Assembly: GCA_917880885.1 (NCBI GenBank)
Contig: OU862906.1
Coordinates: 57,888,665-57,952,664, forward strand
Length of the DNA stretch: 64,000 bases
Reading direction: 5' to 3'
Source: Limnephilus marmoratus
Lineage: Eukaryota; Arthropoda; Insecta; Trichoptera; Limnephilidae
In this document: positions 9,345 through 20,768 of the stretch, piece by piece
How positions within the stretch are numbered: the stretch's first letter is position 1
Layout: every line of letters starts with the position of its first letter
The notes under the pieces: model-generated
Database searches by the model: none
Seen by the model: only the letters and a program-made list of their open reading frames with translations
Told to the model about the DNA's origin: nothing
Program-made: the position numbers and the translations under genes

Positions 9345-9952
9345 GTTAACTTTTGATGTCCGTGTGGTGTTAAAAAAATATACTTGTGGATAAATTATCC
9401 TTTATTGTTTAATTACACAATACAACTTAAAATAAGTACAATTTCAAAGGGAACTATTATGTGAGCAATACGACAAGCAAGTGCTTGGATTCAATGCACA
9501 AAATAGATTAACTAATAGAAGTAAGAGTCGGGGTTTATATAGTCCCGGCTGGTGTGGTGGAGGGGGCGTCGTCTTCCTATTTTCGGTGCTGCATGTCAAG
9601 GGGTCAATATGTCATCCTGATAATGGGGTTGTTGTCCCGATGCACGTGGATACGTGGGGTTTCGTAATCCAGTCTTTTATTTTGGGACTGTTCGGCGTGA
9701 GGGCTGCGTGTTGTTTTAAGTACATCCAAATGTTCGTTGGTTTGTCTATTAATGGTTTTCTTCGAGTTGGTATGTCGATTAAGGGATAGTGATTAGAGTA
9801 TATTATCCCGGTAATGGTCCTCGGCTGGATGCAGCTGTTATCAATAAACATGTAGGGTTTATTAGTTTATTTTTAGGCAAGATGAAGTGCCGGTTGCAAT
9901 GGGCGTACTGCGATGTCTTCTTGTAGGTGGGGGTCGTTTAGGGTGGTTAACT
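9344..9952 (-). repeat. 5' LTR of the provirus, with promoter
   Basis: The promoter-proximal LTR of the minus-strand provirus. TATATAAA at 9535-9542 should place transcription start near 9505-9512. AATAAA at 9401-9406 lies downstream of that start, so R is probably within 9401-9510. The sequence appears identical to the 3' LTR. Confidence 0.92.
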
Positions 9953-9956
9953 GGCG

Positions 9957-10317
9957 CGATGGGTCGTGCCTAATATTATGGCAGAAATGTTTCGACATGA
10001 GCTGGATTTCACAATAAATTTCATTAAAATCGCGTTCGGTTGACCGTTATGGGAGTGTCTGCAGTCGTGGATTTGCAAAAATTGCAATGTTTTTAAGTGC
10101 AATTTTTTAAAATTTATAACTTTTGGTGATCCCAATCTCGAAATTTGCTGAATGACAACTTTACAACCGCCATATTTCCGCCTTGTCATGATTTATATTT
10201 TTATTCAGAATTTAATCTGAGCTAGTTACAAATGTAATGTCTTTAAATAGTTACTACCAGGTTTTGTCCGAGTATCAACATTCCATTTTCTTACTACGCA
10301 GCAGGAAATATGAAAAT
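9957..10317. other. no gene recognised (right host flank of provirus)
   Basis: An 80-codon open frame on the minus strand (9947-10189) straddles the LTR junction and is therefore spurious. Nothing else was seen. Confidence 0.6.
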
Positions 10318-10775
10318 GAGACTCGTCTTATTATTACAGCTAAAATATAATAGTCTTATTATTACATCTGAAATGAAAAGTATTATTATTACAGCTAAAA
10401 TGTTAAGGTCGTATTATTACAACTAAAATATAAATGTCCTATTATTACAGCTTAAATAGAAACTGCTTATTATTTTGTTGTTAAAGTCGTATTATTACAG
10501 TTAAAATATAAAAGCCGTGCTATTACAGCTTAAATGGAAATGAGTTATTATCACAGATATAAATGAAAACTTCTTATTATTACAACTAAAATATAAAAGC
10601 CATATTATTACAGTTAAAGGAAAAAGTCTTATTCCAGTTAAAATGCAAATGTGTTATTGTCACAGAAAAAAATAAACGTCTAATTATTAAATCAAAAATG
10701 GAAGTGTCTTATTATCACAGATAATCAAACACCTTATTATCACAGATAAAATGTAAACGTTTTATGATTACAAAG
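10318..10775. repeat. degenerate minisatellite, period about 34 bp
   Basis: About a dozen or more diverged units of the form TCTTATTATTACAGCTAAAA plus an A-rich spacer. Later units change to TTATTATCACAGATAAAA. The divergence means an old array. There is no coding content. Confidence 0.85.
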
Positions 10776-11984
10776 CTCAAAAGCTGTTTCAAAATTTCAA
10801 AGCTGCTCGTGATGGAAATGCACTTGAAAGCTGAAATTAGTTGATTTTCTGTAAGAAAAGCTGTACGTAAAAAAATATGAAGCCAACGATTCGATTTTTT
10901 TAGTGCGAAAAGTGTTCTGCTTTTTCAATTTAAAAAACCATTTCGCATATCCTCTCACTGCAGCCCTGTTGATGGGTTTAACCGATTTGTTTGGTGGTTT
11001 ACCCACTGCCGTTAAGGCATTCAAAAACAATCCGTTTTCACCATGTAGGTATGCATAATACAAAATGTTCCGATTTTAGTATTGCCATAGAAACGCGTTG
11101 AATTCAGTTGTAATGTTGCAAAATACTCCGCTACGAAATATACTGGTAAGTAGGTATACAAAGGGATAACATTTTCGATACGGATTCGCAGATTATTGTT
11201 TGTTACATCGATTTTTCAATACAGCGTCAACTGGCTAGGAGGGTTTGATAATGGGATTAAACCAAAAGTTTCCCTTGGAGTACTTTCCTCAATTCTCAAT
11301 CTTCGTATGAACGAGTCCATTAGAAAAATATGTGTCTAAATAGGTGTAGAATGGAAATAATGGGATTGAAAAGAGTTCTTAAGCTTTATTCAATAAGGCT
11401 TCATGCTTTCGTATGTGATAATCATACCCGCATCCGCAGTCCTTCTGCCCGCTGCTAGTGAGGCTCTTGGGAGTCTTGATATTGAATGTTGAGAGGTGGA
11501 GAGAAAGTGAAAGGCAAAAGATCTGAAGCAATATTTCAGTTGTAAATGGGGGGAGTGAATACATCTTATCCGAAATAGCATTATTCAGCATTATATTTCC
11601 CATAGGTCGATATATTTATACGTATTTACATTTTAGACTCGCTATTGAATTAAAGTTTACTGCAAAAAAAAGGTGATATACTGTATGTATATCGAACTTG
11701 TTACGCAGACTAAATGAAACATGCCATTTGATACCATAACAACAATGTCACCAAATTCACTTACGACAGTTGGCGTTTGCAATTATTCATTTTGGATTGT
11801 ATGGAGGTCGAACAAAGGACACCCATCTGCATTCGTCTGGCTATCCGATTGGTTCCCTAGCAACCAATCGAACTCAATGTCAAGTCACTGAACTCTCTCC
11901 GCGGAGCATCGAAAACCACCGATCATTCTGCTTCAAACTCTCGGTCAAGACTCACTTGAATATCGTGTTTGTTCGCCCTTCACT
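10776..11984. other. no gene recognised
   Basis: Short ORFs such as 10797-11063 (-) and 11379-11603 (-) have no recognisable motif. I see no repeat structure in this stretch. Confidence 0.5.
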
Positions 11985-12063
11985 AATAATAATAATAATT
12001 TTTATTTTAGTAATTTGTACATTTAAGCTTACAAATTTCTAATTAACTATAATATTTCATATT

Positions 12064-12840
12064 GCAGCTAATCTATAATATAAAAATGAATCGCTAAATG
12101 TGTTGGTAAGCGCAAATCTCGAGATCAGCTTAACCGATTACGCTAATTCTTTTTTTAGAATATTCCTTGAAGTACGAGGATGGTTCTTACGGAGAGAAAA
12201 ATTAAGAAAATTGCGCAGAAAATTAGATAATTTCAGAAAACATGAGCATGTTTGACAGTTCGCGTGTTTGAGAATGACATTTTGCAAAACATTGATTGTT
12301 CAATCACGATTCTATTTTTGTAAATCTTTAATAAATTTATTTAAAGTAGGTACTCACCTAATAGTTTGAATCAAATCAAGAATTTTAGATATTTTAAATA
12401 GGTACCTATGTTAGGTACCAAATTTAATATACATGAAAAATGGAAATTTGAATAAACATTGTAAAAGGTGGCACACGGGCTGTTTAATAACTGAATGTAC
12501 TGGGATTGAATATATGGAACGCGGGAGGAGGGTTGACGGGACGAAGGACCGGGAAAGGGAAGAGGGAAGGCGGGGAAGGTGGAAGGGGAACGCGGGAAGG
12601 GGGAGGGGGACCTGGGAGGGGGGAGGGAACTCGGGAGGGGGTTTCGCGGGACGGGGAAGGGGGGGGGGGAGTGGAGTGGGGAGAGGAAAAGTGGAGGTGA
12701 CGGAGTGGGAACGCGAGAGGGGAAGAGGACGCAGGAGAAGAAGGGGAGGCGGAAGGGGAACGGGACGAATGGGAAAGGACACTCAGGGAGAAACAATTTC
12801 TTTATTAAATGGCATAGCAATGCATGCCGGGATCAGCTAC
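12064..12840. mobile_element. inserted repeat unit carrying a purine-rich tract
   Basis: Flanked by 21-bp near-perfect direct repeats (12043-12063 and 12841-12861). The left part holds a degenerate dispersed repeat (AAAATGAATCGCTAAATGTG, then CCTTGAAGTACGAGGATGG). The right end reads GCATGCCGGGATCAGCTAC. The superfamily is unknown. The CAGCTA-type end resembles Helitron-like repeats, but a 21-bp duplication does not fit Helitrons. A related segment occurs at 40735-40965. Confidence 0.5.
12515..12785. repeat. strand-asymmetric G/A-rich tract
   Basis: About 270 bp almost entirely of G and A on the plus strand, in loosely repeated GGGAAGGGG and GGGAGGGGG blocks. Six-frame translation yields long low-complexity frames (Gly/Arg/Glu or Pro/Ser), which are artefacts of composition. 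Such tracts can form triplex or G-quadruplex structures. Confidence 0.85.
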
Positions 12841-13130
12841 TTAATTATAATATTTCATATTCACTATATTTTTTCTAGTTTGTGTAACTCCTACAATACA
12901 TCTTGAACTTTCCAATTGGTGTGGACTTTAAAGATTCTGGTAGTGTGTTATATAACTTCATTCCTTGTACAGTAAACTGTTCTGCATATTCGCTTTGTCC
13001 TTTTTTTGTAGCCTAATTTCCTTGCACGTCCTTGTGTTATATCTGTGAATGTCCTTGTTGTACATAATTTTTATAAATTTTTTGTTAATATTTAACCATA
13101 GAGGAATTATGTGTTGGTTGTAATTTGTTA

Positions 13131-14430
13131 ATAAACTTGAAAGTATTGTACCGACATCTTGCTTATTTGCTTAACCACACCCTTTACACCTTTAAACACA
13201 TAATACCTACACTCTATAATTGTTACGCGATGGATAAATCTTATGGATAATCTATGATGGATCATCTTTAATACTTCAACGAAATTAGACCATAATTTTC
13301 GGCAAAACTCTATCATCAAAACATTTATCTTTTTCGAAGACAAAATATTACACATAAGGCATAAAGTTGATAGAATGCATTGTCGATTACAATGCATTCT
13401 ATCAACTTTTACTGGCAATCACGTGCACATTAAATTACGAAGAAATGAATGTCGGTCTTATTCATTCCGCATTTTTTGGCTCAGTTGGCAGCTTGAGTTC
13501 TTGAGAAAGAAGGTTAATTTCTTAGTCAAACTAAATATATTCTAAAGTTTTAATAGATATATGAAAATAGATGTATTGTAGAAAAAAATTTAAGTATTCA
13601 GTTCACATGCCGTAGAAGTGAAAACTTCAGAAAACTAAAGTAGGCAAGAGTGGCTAAAGGGAGGCTACGAAGCACCGCACAAAGAGGAGACCGCCTATTG
13701 TATATCATTCTCTCGCAAGCTAAATCCTGTAGATGTATGTGTTTATTTTTAGTGTCCTTTTCGTTTCATCGAGTTTCAAATCACAACGGTGCTAAAGAAG
13801 TTTCCTCTCCAAAAACTTTGTTTTTTACGGGATGATTTTTCGTTTTATAGACTGGCTGATTTCTGCATAACTACGCTCAATTGTTAGTGTCCAAAGGGGT
13901 TTTGATATCACCGATGAATTAAGTAGTCATATTTCCGCAGTCCATAGTACACACGAGAATCCATTTTTCAATTATTATTAGTATCATAAACTCTAGTAAC
14001 GCCGATTATCTTTTCGGTGAGTACCTATTTCCATGGTAATGCGCAGTATTTTTGTTGTTGTTGAAATTCTACGAATTTATAAGACAAAAAATATGATATA
14101 GGATTAGCGGAATTTCCAATAAGTTGCATTGTGCTATTATCAGCTAATCAATAATTTCTTTGAAACGTCAGATAAGATATGTTTAATTGACTGGTATTTT
14201 GAAATGATAGTGACAATATTGAAAATTCAGCTAGCATATGTATTATCATTTATATATATATGTATTTTTTTATTTAATATAGATATATATAGTACAGTGG
14301 TTTTATATAAATTACATATCGGTACACAAATTATTTAAAATTGCAATCTCACCATAGAAGAAGCTAGTTCTTGTGCTTGATGAGGGAGTTACATATATAT
14401 ATGTATATATTTATACATTCTGTGGCGGGA
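13131..14430. other. no gene recognised
   Basis: AT-rich sequence except for the palindrome at 13363-13409. Short ORFs (for example 13128-13418 on the minus strand, 96 codons, spanning the palindrome) have no recognisable motif. Confidence 0.5.
13363..13409. repeat. perfect 21-bp palindrome
   Basis: Arms at 13363-13383 and 13389-13409 (AAAGTTGATAGAATGCAT plus three bases) are perfectly complementary around a 5-nt loop, CGATT. The flanks show no terminal repeats or target duplication. It could be a foldback-type footprint or a hairpin RNA source. Confidence 0.85.
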
Positions 14431-14439
14431 GGGCGGGCG

Positions 14440-14660
14440 GGCGGCGTGGATTCGACTTTTTAACCCCCGACGCATAAGGCGAGGTGTTATAAGTTTGACG
14501 TGTCTGTGTGTCTGTCTGTGGTATCGTAGCTCCTAAACGAATGGACCGATTATGTTGCGGTTTTTTGTTTGAAAGCTGACGTGATCGAGATGGTTCTTAG
14601 CTACAATTCATGAAAATCTGTTGAGGCGTTTCAAGGTCATCATTTTTTTGTCGGGGATTA
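14440..14660. repeat. dispersed repeat with a conserved block
   Basis: A GC-rich start (GGGAGGGCGGGCGGGC) is followed by TTTTAACCCCCGACGCATAA, GTTTGACGTGTCTGTGTGTC and CCTAAACGAATGGACCGATT. The last block resembles sequences at 12110-12150 and 40490-40520, suggesting a shared module among repeats. Similar text is common in insect genomes, to my recollection. The element class is unresolved. Confidence 0.5.
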
Positions 14661-16635
14661 CCTAAAATTTTGAAAATATTTATTTATATACAAATACACA
14701 GTTTTATTTCGAGATTGATGAAACATTTCACATTTTACCTTTAAAACAAGAGGAAGATGACTGCTATTTACGAGTACATCATTAGTTCTTACTAAAGTTC
14801 TTCTAATTAAAGTTGCCGATTAGTTACAGAGCTGTTGTGAGATAGGTATCACAAAAATATTGAATTTGGATCGTGGTATTTACAAAATTTCAAAATATAA
14901 AATACTCGTTCTTATAATTCACAATCTTTATTATCAAATTATCAGCTGTCATGATCGTATTTTAGGAAAATAGTTTCATCTTTACATGAATCACAATGAA
15001 CGTTGCTTTGATCAAGATTGCTTTCAGAATAAGATGTCAAAAGTTCCTACAACAATTCCATTGCCTAAGATTTCATAATTTCGTCTCATTTGTCGTTTTG
15101 TGTCATAACTTTTTAATGCGTCTCCCATTTTGATTAACGCAGACACTGCCTGCCCCCCTCCCGTTCCTCGAGAAACTTTCGAAACAATTAGAAATTTAAT
15201 GGAAATTTGAAACAGAACGGCGGGGTACATTATTTCTCTCGGTAACAATGTACATTGTACTTGTTATTAGGCGGGATACAAAAATATCCCAAATTACCTA
15301 AAACCCCACATTTCCATGCTCATTAAGTAATATAATGTAAAAATGGATTACGGATGTCAGTTGCGTGCCGTAAATTTTATTAATTTTCGGGACCAAGACG
15401 GTAAAATAAGAAATGTTTTTAATGTATAATAACTAATAACTTGACAGAGAAATTTTAAATATTTTGGTAACGTATTGAAATATTGACTAAGGCACGACTT
15501 GTACCATTACGTTTAGTAAAATCACACAGATCTTTAAAAGAGGTATGTACAGTATGTACACGTACAGGTAAAACATTTTACAGAGAACCTGGCTTGTATA
15601 GTGGTGTACTGGAAGGATAAAAAATAGACTATTTATATATAACTTTTTAACGTTTGACATTTGAATGGAAATTCAAATTAAAATATTTTCATTGTACAAA
15701 TAAAATATTAAGTACAAAGGGCATATTATAGCTTGTAGGTCCATCCTATTTCTTAGAGTTAACCCAATAAACAATAAGTAAGCAAAAAAAAGTTAAAGTT
15801 AAAATTAAAGTAACAAATGTACATTGAAAATTAAAACTCTTTAAAACAAAAATGTCCAGAAATTGTTACATAGTCAATGCCCAAGATGCAAAAAAAAGTT
15901 ATTCAATTTTGGTGTGAACATTATAAAGTGTAAAAGTAACTTATTTGCGAGTGAGGGTAGTACCAGAGAAAACCAGAAATATCTCATTTTTAAATCAGAT
16001 TTTAGACGTTTTGACTCTTTTGTACAAAAAATTATAAATGGATTTCGAAAGATTGTTCTTTTATCTAGCATTCGCATGTTTTAAATTTTGAGAAAAAAAA
16101 AAATATTTTTAGTATAATAAGGTTATACCATAGGTCGTTGGCACTTGTTGGCAGATTTGTTAAATTTTCAAAAAAAGATTTTCTATTATACCACACCCAT
16201 TTCAAATCATATAATCATGCAGTAAAATAAATCAATACATTATCTGGGTATCGCATGTTTTAGAATTTTAATTTTAGTATAAACAAAATCATTAAAAAAT
16301 ATATACGTACATGTGTTTCTTGACGAAAATTGGTCCGTTTGTGTATTTATTTACGCACTTACAAACGAATATATTTCAGATTTTTTAACATTCTTATTTA
16401 ACTTAGACCTTATTAAAAATGATAAATACTTATAATCAAAAAATTATTTCAAAAAGTACATTATTTAAATAGTTTTATCATCACGCCTTTCAGCATTTTT
16501 GGATGTATGAAATAAAATCGATATTGAGTTATAATTTAAAAAAGCTGGTACGGAGAATAATTAATCTTTCTCAATGTAACGGTCGTAAGAACAATTTTCG
16601 ACGAAATGTGGATTTTCGGCCGCTGGCTGGTTAAA
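14661..16635. other. no gene recognised
   Basis: About 2 kb of AT-rich DNA. Short ORFs such as 15024-15248 (-) and the overlapping pair at 15863-16084 have no recognisable signature and no splice context that I can support. Confidence 0.5.
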
Positions 16636-16821
16636 CGCTCTAAATGGTTTTCTTTTAAGTGAAAATAATTATTTTAGTTAAATTAGTGATTAAATTAGTG
16701 ATGTAAGTGAAAATAATTATTTTAATTTCAATACCTACATATTAAAATAAAAATAATTATTTTCACTTAGCATCAGTACTCAAGTATGTAGGAACTTACA
16801 AAAGAAAACCATTTAAGTTTA
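16636..16821. repeat. small foldback element
   Basis: The left arm (TAAATGGTTTTCTTTT...AAGTGAAAATAATTATTTT) is complementary to the right arm (AAAATAATTATTTTCACTTA...AAAAGAAAACCATTTA). The right arm contains an extra stretch of about 30 bases. It is a short non-coding hairpin-forming repeat, likely a MITE. Confidence 0.65.
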
Positions 16822-17639
16822 GACTCGCGAATAAGTTACATTTACAATAAATAAATGTAACAATTTTATTGATAAACATCGCTAAACACCCAGTAGGTAT
16901 ATTAGGCATTTGCGGGATAAGAGGAAACTGCGGGCGGTTGTTTCAAACTAGTTCAAAAAACTTTTATGAAATTTTCGATACCATAGGTGTGCAGTGTGCA
17001 CAAATAAATTCAAACGTGTCTTTATTAAAAGGATTTCCCAAAACCTACTTTTACTGTACATAGATACAACGATTGACATAAAATTTAAAAAAAAATAATT
17101 TTTAAACCGCAATATCCCGTAATGTTAACAATACCTCCAACTTCTGACATTTTCCACACATTCTGACGGCAACTTGCTATACTACCGCCTCCCAAAAGCT
17201 TTGGTTTTCTTTCATCCTTTTATTTTAATGGATTTTATGTGAAAAATATTCTTCATTTCACCTTAATAAATTATGATTGAAATCGAAAAACTAACAAATA
17301 CTTTTGAACAAGCCGTAATGTTTGTGTTAATTACGGTCAAACACTATTTGTTGTGTGGGGGTATGTAGTAGTCATAATAAGGTCACTGTACAAACTGGTT
17401 TATTAAGAGATTACGTATTTACAATATTTATGCTTCTGAACACACGACCCGCCTATACTGGCTGCTAATTTAATCTGGTCGGTAAGCTGGCGATTGACCG
17501 CTCCGGACAGCTACTGCTCCCCGGGCACCCCTGCTGGCACCTGTCGACACCTAATAGAAGCTCTTTCAATACACTATACATTTTTTTTAAAAGTGTCTAC
17601 TTATATACTGTCTTTCATGGTTATAAGGGTAATAAATTC
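16822..17639. other. no gene recognised
   Basis: AT-rich, with a GC-richer patch at 17440-17560. No terminal repeats or reading frame of interest were found. Confidence 0.5.
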
Positions 17640-17644
17640 TTAAA

Positions 17645-18120
17645 TAATTAAATTTATTTAATTTTTTTTTATTTAGTAACTATATATATAATATTTTTTA
17701 CATTTTTATATGAAACATGGTAGTTAGATGTATATATAAAATAGAAAATATATTCGTAGTCCTCCTCACTAGGAGATCCTGTGCTGAGGGGGACTATGCT
17801 TTGGATAAGGTTTTCAGCGACTTCTATGGTAAAACTTCAATGTTTGGATAAGGTTTTCCAGAAACTTCTATGACGATGTTTTAAGTATAGTAGTAATTTC
17901 ATTTTTCGATAGTTCCTTCAGCCAACATTTAATGTCCTTAATGTAGCTATTTTTTGTTTTAATGTGTTTGATACTAAGTGGGAGTTTGTTATATAACTTT
18001 ACTGCTAAAAATTCAGAACTTCTTCGACCAAATTAAGAGTTACACTTTGGTATATTAAGTATGTCTATTTGTTTGGCTCTGGTTTTATGAGCATGTGAGG
18101 TATCTGCCTCTGAATCATTT
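17645..18120 (-). mobile_element. 5'-truncated LINE tail
   Basis: The minus strand at 17885-18120 encodes a decayed LINE ORF2 C-terminus: FGRRSSEFLAVKLYNKLPLS, then KNSYIKDIKCWLKELSKNE. The x-LYNxLP-x signature is typical of the end of CR1/Jockey-group ORF2. The 3' UTR runs leftward to a T-rich stretch at 17655-17675, the complement of the element's A-rich tail. Confidence 0.7.
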
Positions 18121-18182
18121 TTGTGGTGATGTACTAGAATGTTTTTGGCATAGATTTTCTGTATGCTTGGAACATTTATGTA

Positions 18183-18272
18183 TAAATTAATTAATTAATT
18201 TATAGTAAATATTAATTAAATTAATTAACAATTAATTAATTTATAGTTAATATTAATTAAATTAATTAACAA
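18183..18272. repeat. AT-rich tandem duplication
   Basis: Two copies of a unit of about 50 bp built from TTAATTAATTTATAGT(A/T)AA. Composition is almost pure A+T. Confidence 0.7.
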
Positions 18273-18549
18273 TTTAATTTATTATTTGCCTATTTCACAT
18301 TTTGCTTAACGATTTAAAAATTATTTTCAATAATTTTATTTATGTGTGCTTTAATAAGGATATTTGAACATTTATTTAAACATTTTACAAATTTTACATT
18401 ACATTTAACACGTTAACAAATGAGACCCAGAGAAACCCATCCCACCCCATCAGCGCTCCAGATAGTTCATCGGCAAGACGTACGAGTACGTCTTTTTCGC
18501 CACGCGCCGTAATTTTAAAATTATTAAAATAATTTACTACTTTGTCCTA

Positions 18550-20362
18550 ATGGATATCAACGAAGAAACGGGTGCGCTTCATTTGCTAACGACAGGCGGT
18601 GGTGGTCGCAAGTATCCAAAGTGGTTCTCGAGAGAAGACATCTCGAATACAGAGATCAAACCCCATCATAAGCGTTGGAAAGCTGAAGGCATTCAGAGTA
18701 AATACGATCTGTTTAGTTTTTACCGAGCGTTAGTTAGATGCAAAGTTCGAGTGGCCTATCAAGCTTACGTGTCTGAAATCGAGGAAAACATCATGCATGA
18801 TCCCAAGATGTTTTGGCACGATATGAAATCCCTTCGGAAGGATGGTGGTCTTGAACACACCATGATGAAAGAAAATCAGAAATTTCATGGCTTGAGTGTG
18901 GCTAACGCATTATCATTTCAATCGGACTACAATAAAGACCCTCCACTTCTAGACATTAATAATGCGGCTACATTTAATACCAGAGGAGCTTTAAACATCG
19001 ATTAGATACATTTAGGGAATCTGACATAAGTGACATGAGTTCCATAAGTCTCATGAAGAACTCACACTTCATCGGACCAGACTTCTTTCCCGTATTTTTT
19101 ATTAAAGGATGCGCCGAGTTCCTAAAAACGCCATTATGTTTTTAACTTAGCTATCAGTACTTCCACTTTTCCTGAAGTTTGGAAAACTTCCCAAATAGGT
19201 CATGTTTTTAAGAAAGGTTCGAAAAAGATAATCGAAAATTATAGACCAGTTGCCATACTATAAGCTCCTGCTAAACTGTTTGAAAAATGAATTCATTAAT
19301 TCCTTGTGCCTCAGATAGACGCACACATTATCCGCGAATAGCATAGTTTCAGGAAAGGCAGGTCCACTAAAACTAATCTGATGGTTTTCACCGACAATGT
19401 TGCTAGGTCCCTAGATAGTGAATACCAAGTAGACTATTCGTATATCGCCTTTGATACTGTGAATCACGATATCTTACTCACAAAACTTGCCCAGATGGGT
19501 TTTTCTCTTCGGATGTTAAAGTTTTTTAAAAGTTACCTCAAGAACAGAAAGCAATTTGTGACACACAGAATCTTCCAACCTGCTGAATTTCTTGTTTTTT
19601 TCTGGAGTTCCCCGAGGATCGATCCTAGGGCCTCTTCTTGTATACATTTTCATTAATGACATTGCTATAGTCATCTGTTTTTCTTGCTTTTTGCTGTTCG
19701 CTGACGATCTAAAATTATTTTTTCTAATAAGAAATATTGAGGACCGCCTGCGAATTCAAGCTGATGTTGATAACATTTCAGAATGGAGTAAACGAAATCA
19801 GCTCATTTCAATGTCTTGAAATGTGTAGTTCTGACTTTTACAGAGCATTTAGTCTCACCTACCACAGGTACACTATGCTCGGTCATAATCTCAAACGAGT
19901 TTCAAATATAAAGGATCTTGGGATTATTGTTGAAAGTAAGTTGACATTTCGTCCTCACATAGAAGGAGTGTGCCAGTCGGCTTTAAGAATGTTAGGGTTT
20001 ATTTTCCGAACCGTCAGAGTTTTTCGGGATACCCGTGCTCTGAAGATTTTACACTTCGAACCACTCTCTAGCCTACCCTGGTCCAGAGTAGGCTGGAGAG
20101 TGGTTCGTTTATCTGGAATCCTCATGAGGTGTGGTGCTCCCTCATGTTGGAGAGCGTTCAAAAAAAGTTTCTAAGATTTCTCTACATGAGGGAGTACGGC
20201 CACTATCCACGGCTCTACCCAACGAACTTTCTTCTAGGCGTGCTGCGTAGACTTCACTCCCTGCAGCTCAGAAGAGAGGGATTCAGACTGCGGCGAGGCT
20301 ATATTGAGAACTCAGCCATTTTGAAGCGCGTGAGTCGCTATGTTCCAGATGTAAGAAATTAA
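18550..20362 (+). pseudogene. LINE ORF2 relic, many frameshifts
   Basis: Pieces read in order. 18550-19005: KYDLFSFYRALVRCKVRVAY and FWHDMKSLRKDGG, the linker between endonuclease and RT. 19020-19290: a broken stretch with SHFIGPDFFP and a Tyr-Arg-Pro remnant. 19381-19656: YIAFDTVNHDILLTKLAQMG, RT block A. 19592-19819: SGVPRGSILGPL and FADDLKLF. 19737-20174: NIKDLGIIVESKLTF. 20129-20362: VQKKFLRFLYMREYGHYPRL, the tail. Each lies in a different frame. It belongs to the same broad CR1/Jockey group as 50457-53251. No endonuclease domain remains. Confidence 0.9.
20057..20107. repeat. 20-bp inverted repeat inside the LINE relic
   Basis: CGAACCACTCTCTAGCCTAC (20057-20076) is complementary at 19 of 20 positions to 20088-20107, with an 11-nt loop. 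The right arm matches the expected LINE coding text, so the left arm looks like a local inverted duplication. Confidence 0.8.
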
Positions 20363-20449
20363 TAAAAAATATTATTTTTGTTATATCTCATCTTACCCCA
20401 TCGTAAATATAATCGTGACTACATTAATTGCTGTTTCAGATTTACGAGT

Positions 20450-20513
20450 TAGGGGGCGCTAGAAAAAATAATATTTTCAAAGTGGGCGGTGGGCAAAAAA
20501 AGGTTGAGAACCT
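20450..20513. mobile_element. possible single end of a hAT element
   Basis: The text ends GGCAAAAAAAGGTTGAGAACC, whose complement (GGTTCTCAACC...GCCCACCGCCC) resembles a common hAT terminus. No partner end or target duplication was found. Confidence 0.4.
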
Positions 20514-20651
20514 ATGGTCTAAAGCGTCCCGCATGTCCCGCATTCCTATATTTTTGTAATATTGTCTATGGTAGACAAATAAACTTTCTCTATCATTAGT
20601 CTTAAATTGAAATTAAAACAATTTTTTTAACTTATTTCCACATATTTATTT

Positions 20652-20697
20652 AACCAGTACCGGTTTCATCCTGTTATGGACATCTTCAGGCTGGCAA
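20652..20697 (-). ncRNA. hammerhead-ribozyme-like motif (left arm)
   Basis: The complement of the motif at 23579-23624, in the left arm of the palindrome. See that entry for the fold. Confidence 0.4.
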
Positions 20698-20768
20698 TTG
20701 ACATTCTTTTGTTAGAGAATAAAATTGAATAAAATTTGGTAGGTAGGTACACAATATTAGAGTAGGTA

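Larger units (their letters stand above)
2827..9952 (-). mobile_element. gypsy-type errantivirus provirus, complete
   Basis: Order on the minus strand: LTR, primer site, gag, pol, env, polypurine tract, LTR. The ends are AGTTAAC...GTTAACT, and the provirus is flanked by GGCG (2823-2826 and 9953-9956), a 4-bp target duplication as expected for gypsy-type integrase. Its 7.1-kb length, the third ORF with an F-like envelope, a Gag without CCHC zinc knuckles and an env that terminates inside the 3' LTR all fit errantiviruses, the insect endogenous retroviruses. The LTRs look identical by eye, pointing to a recent insertion. One break is visible, in gag. Confidence 0.96.
11985..13130 (-). mobile_element. 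5'-truncated LINE, split by a later insertion
   Basis: On the minus strand 12865-13130 encodes the C-terminus of a LINE ORF2: YNKDIHRYNTRTCKEIRL, then in another frame FTVQGMKLYNTLPESLKS. The 3' UTR continues to 12841, is interrupted by an insertion (12064-12840), and resumes at 12063 to end in an (ATT)n tail at about 11985-12000. The 21-bp sequence at 12841-12861 recurs at 12043-12063 with one mismatch, which is how the two halves can be joined. The reading frame is broken by at least one shift. Confidence 0.72.

Noticed and set aside
12371..12906. Proline-rich or Gly/Arg/Glu-rich ORFs in several frames
   Set aside because: Low-complexity products of the G/A tract; no frame has a plausible start context or domain.
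13650..13835. 61-codon ORF
   Set aside because: No motif, codon bias or context.
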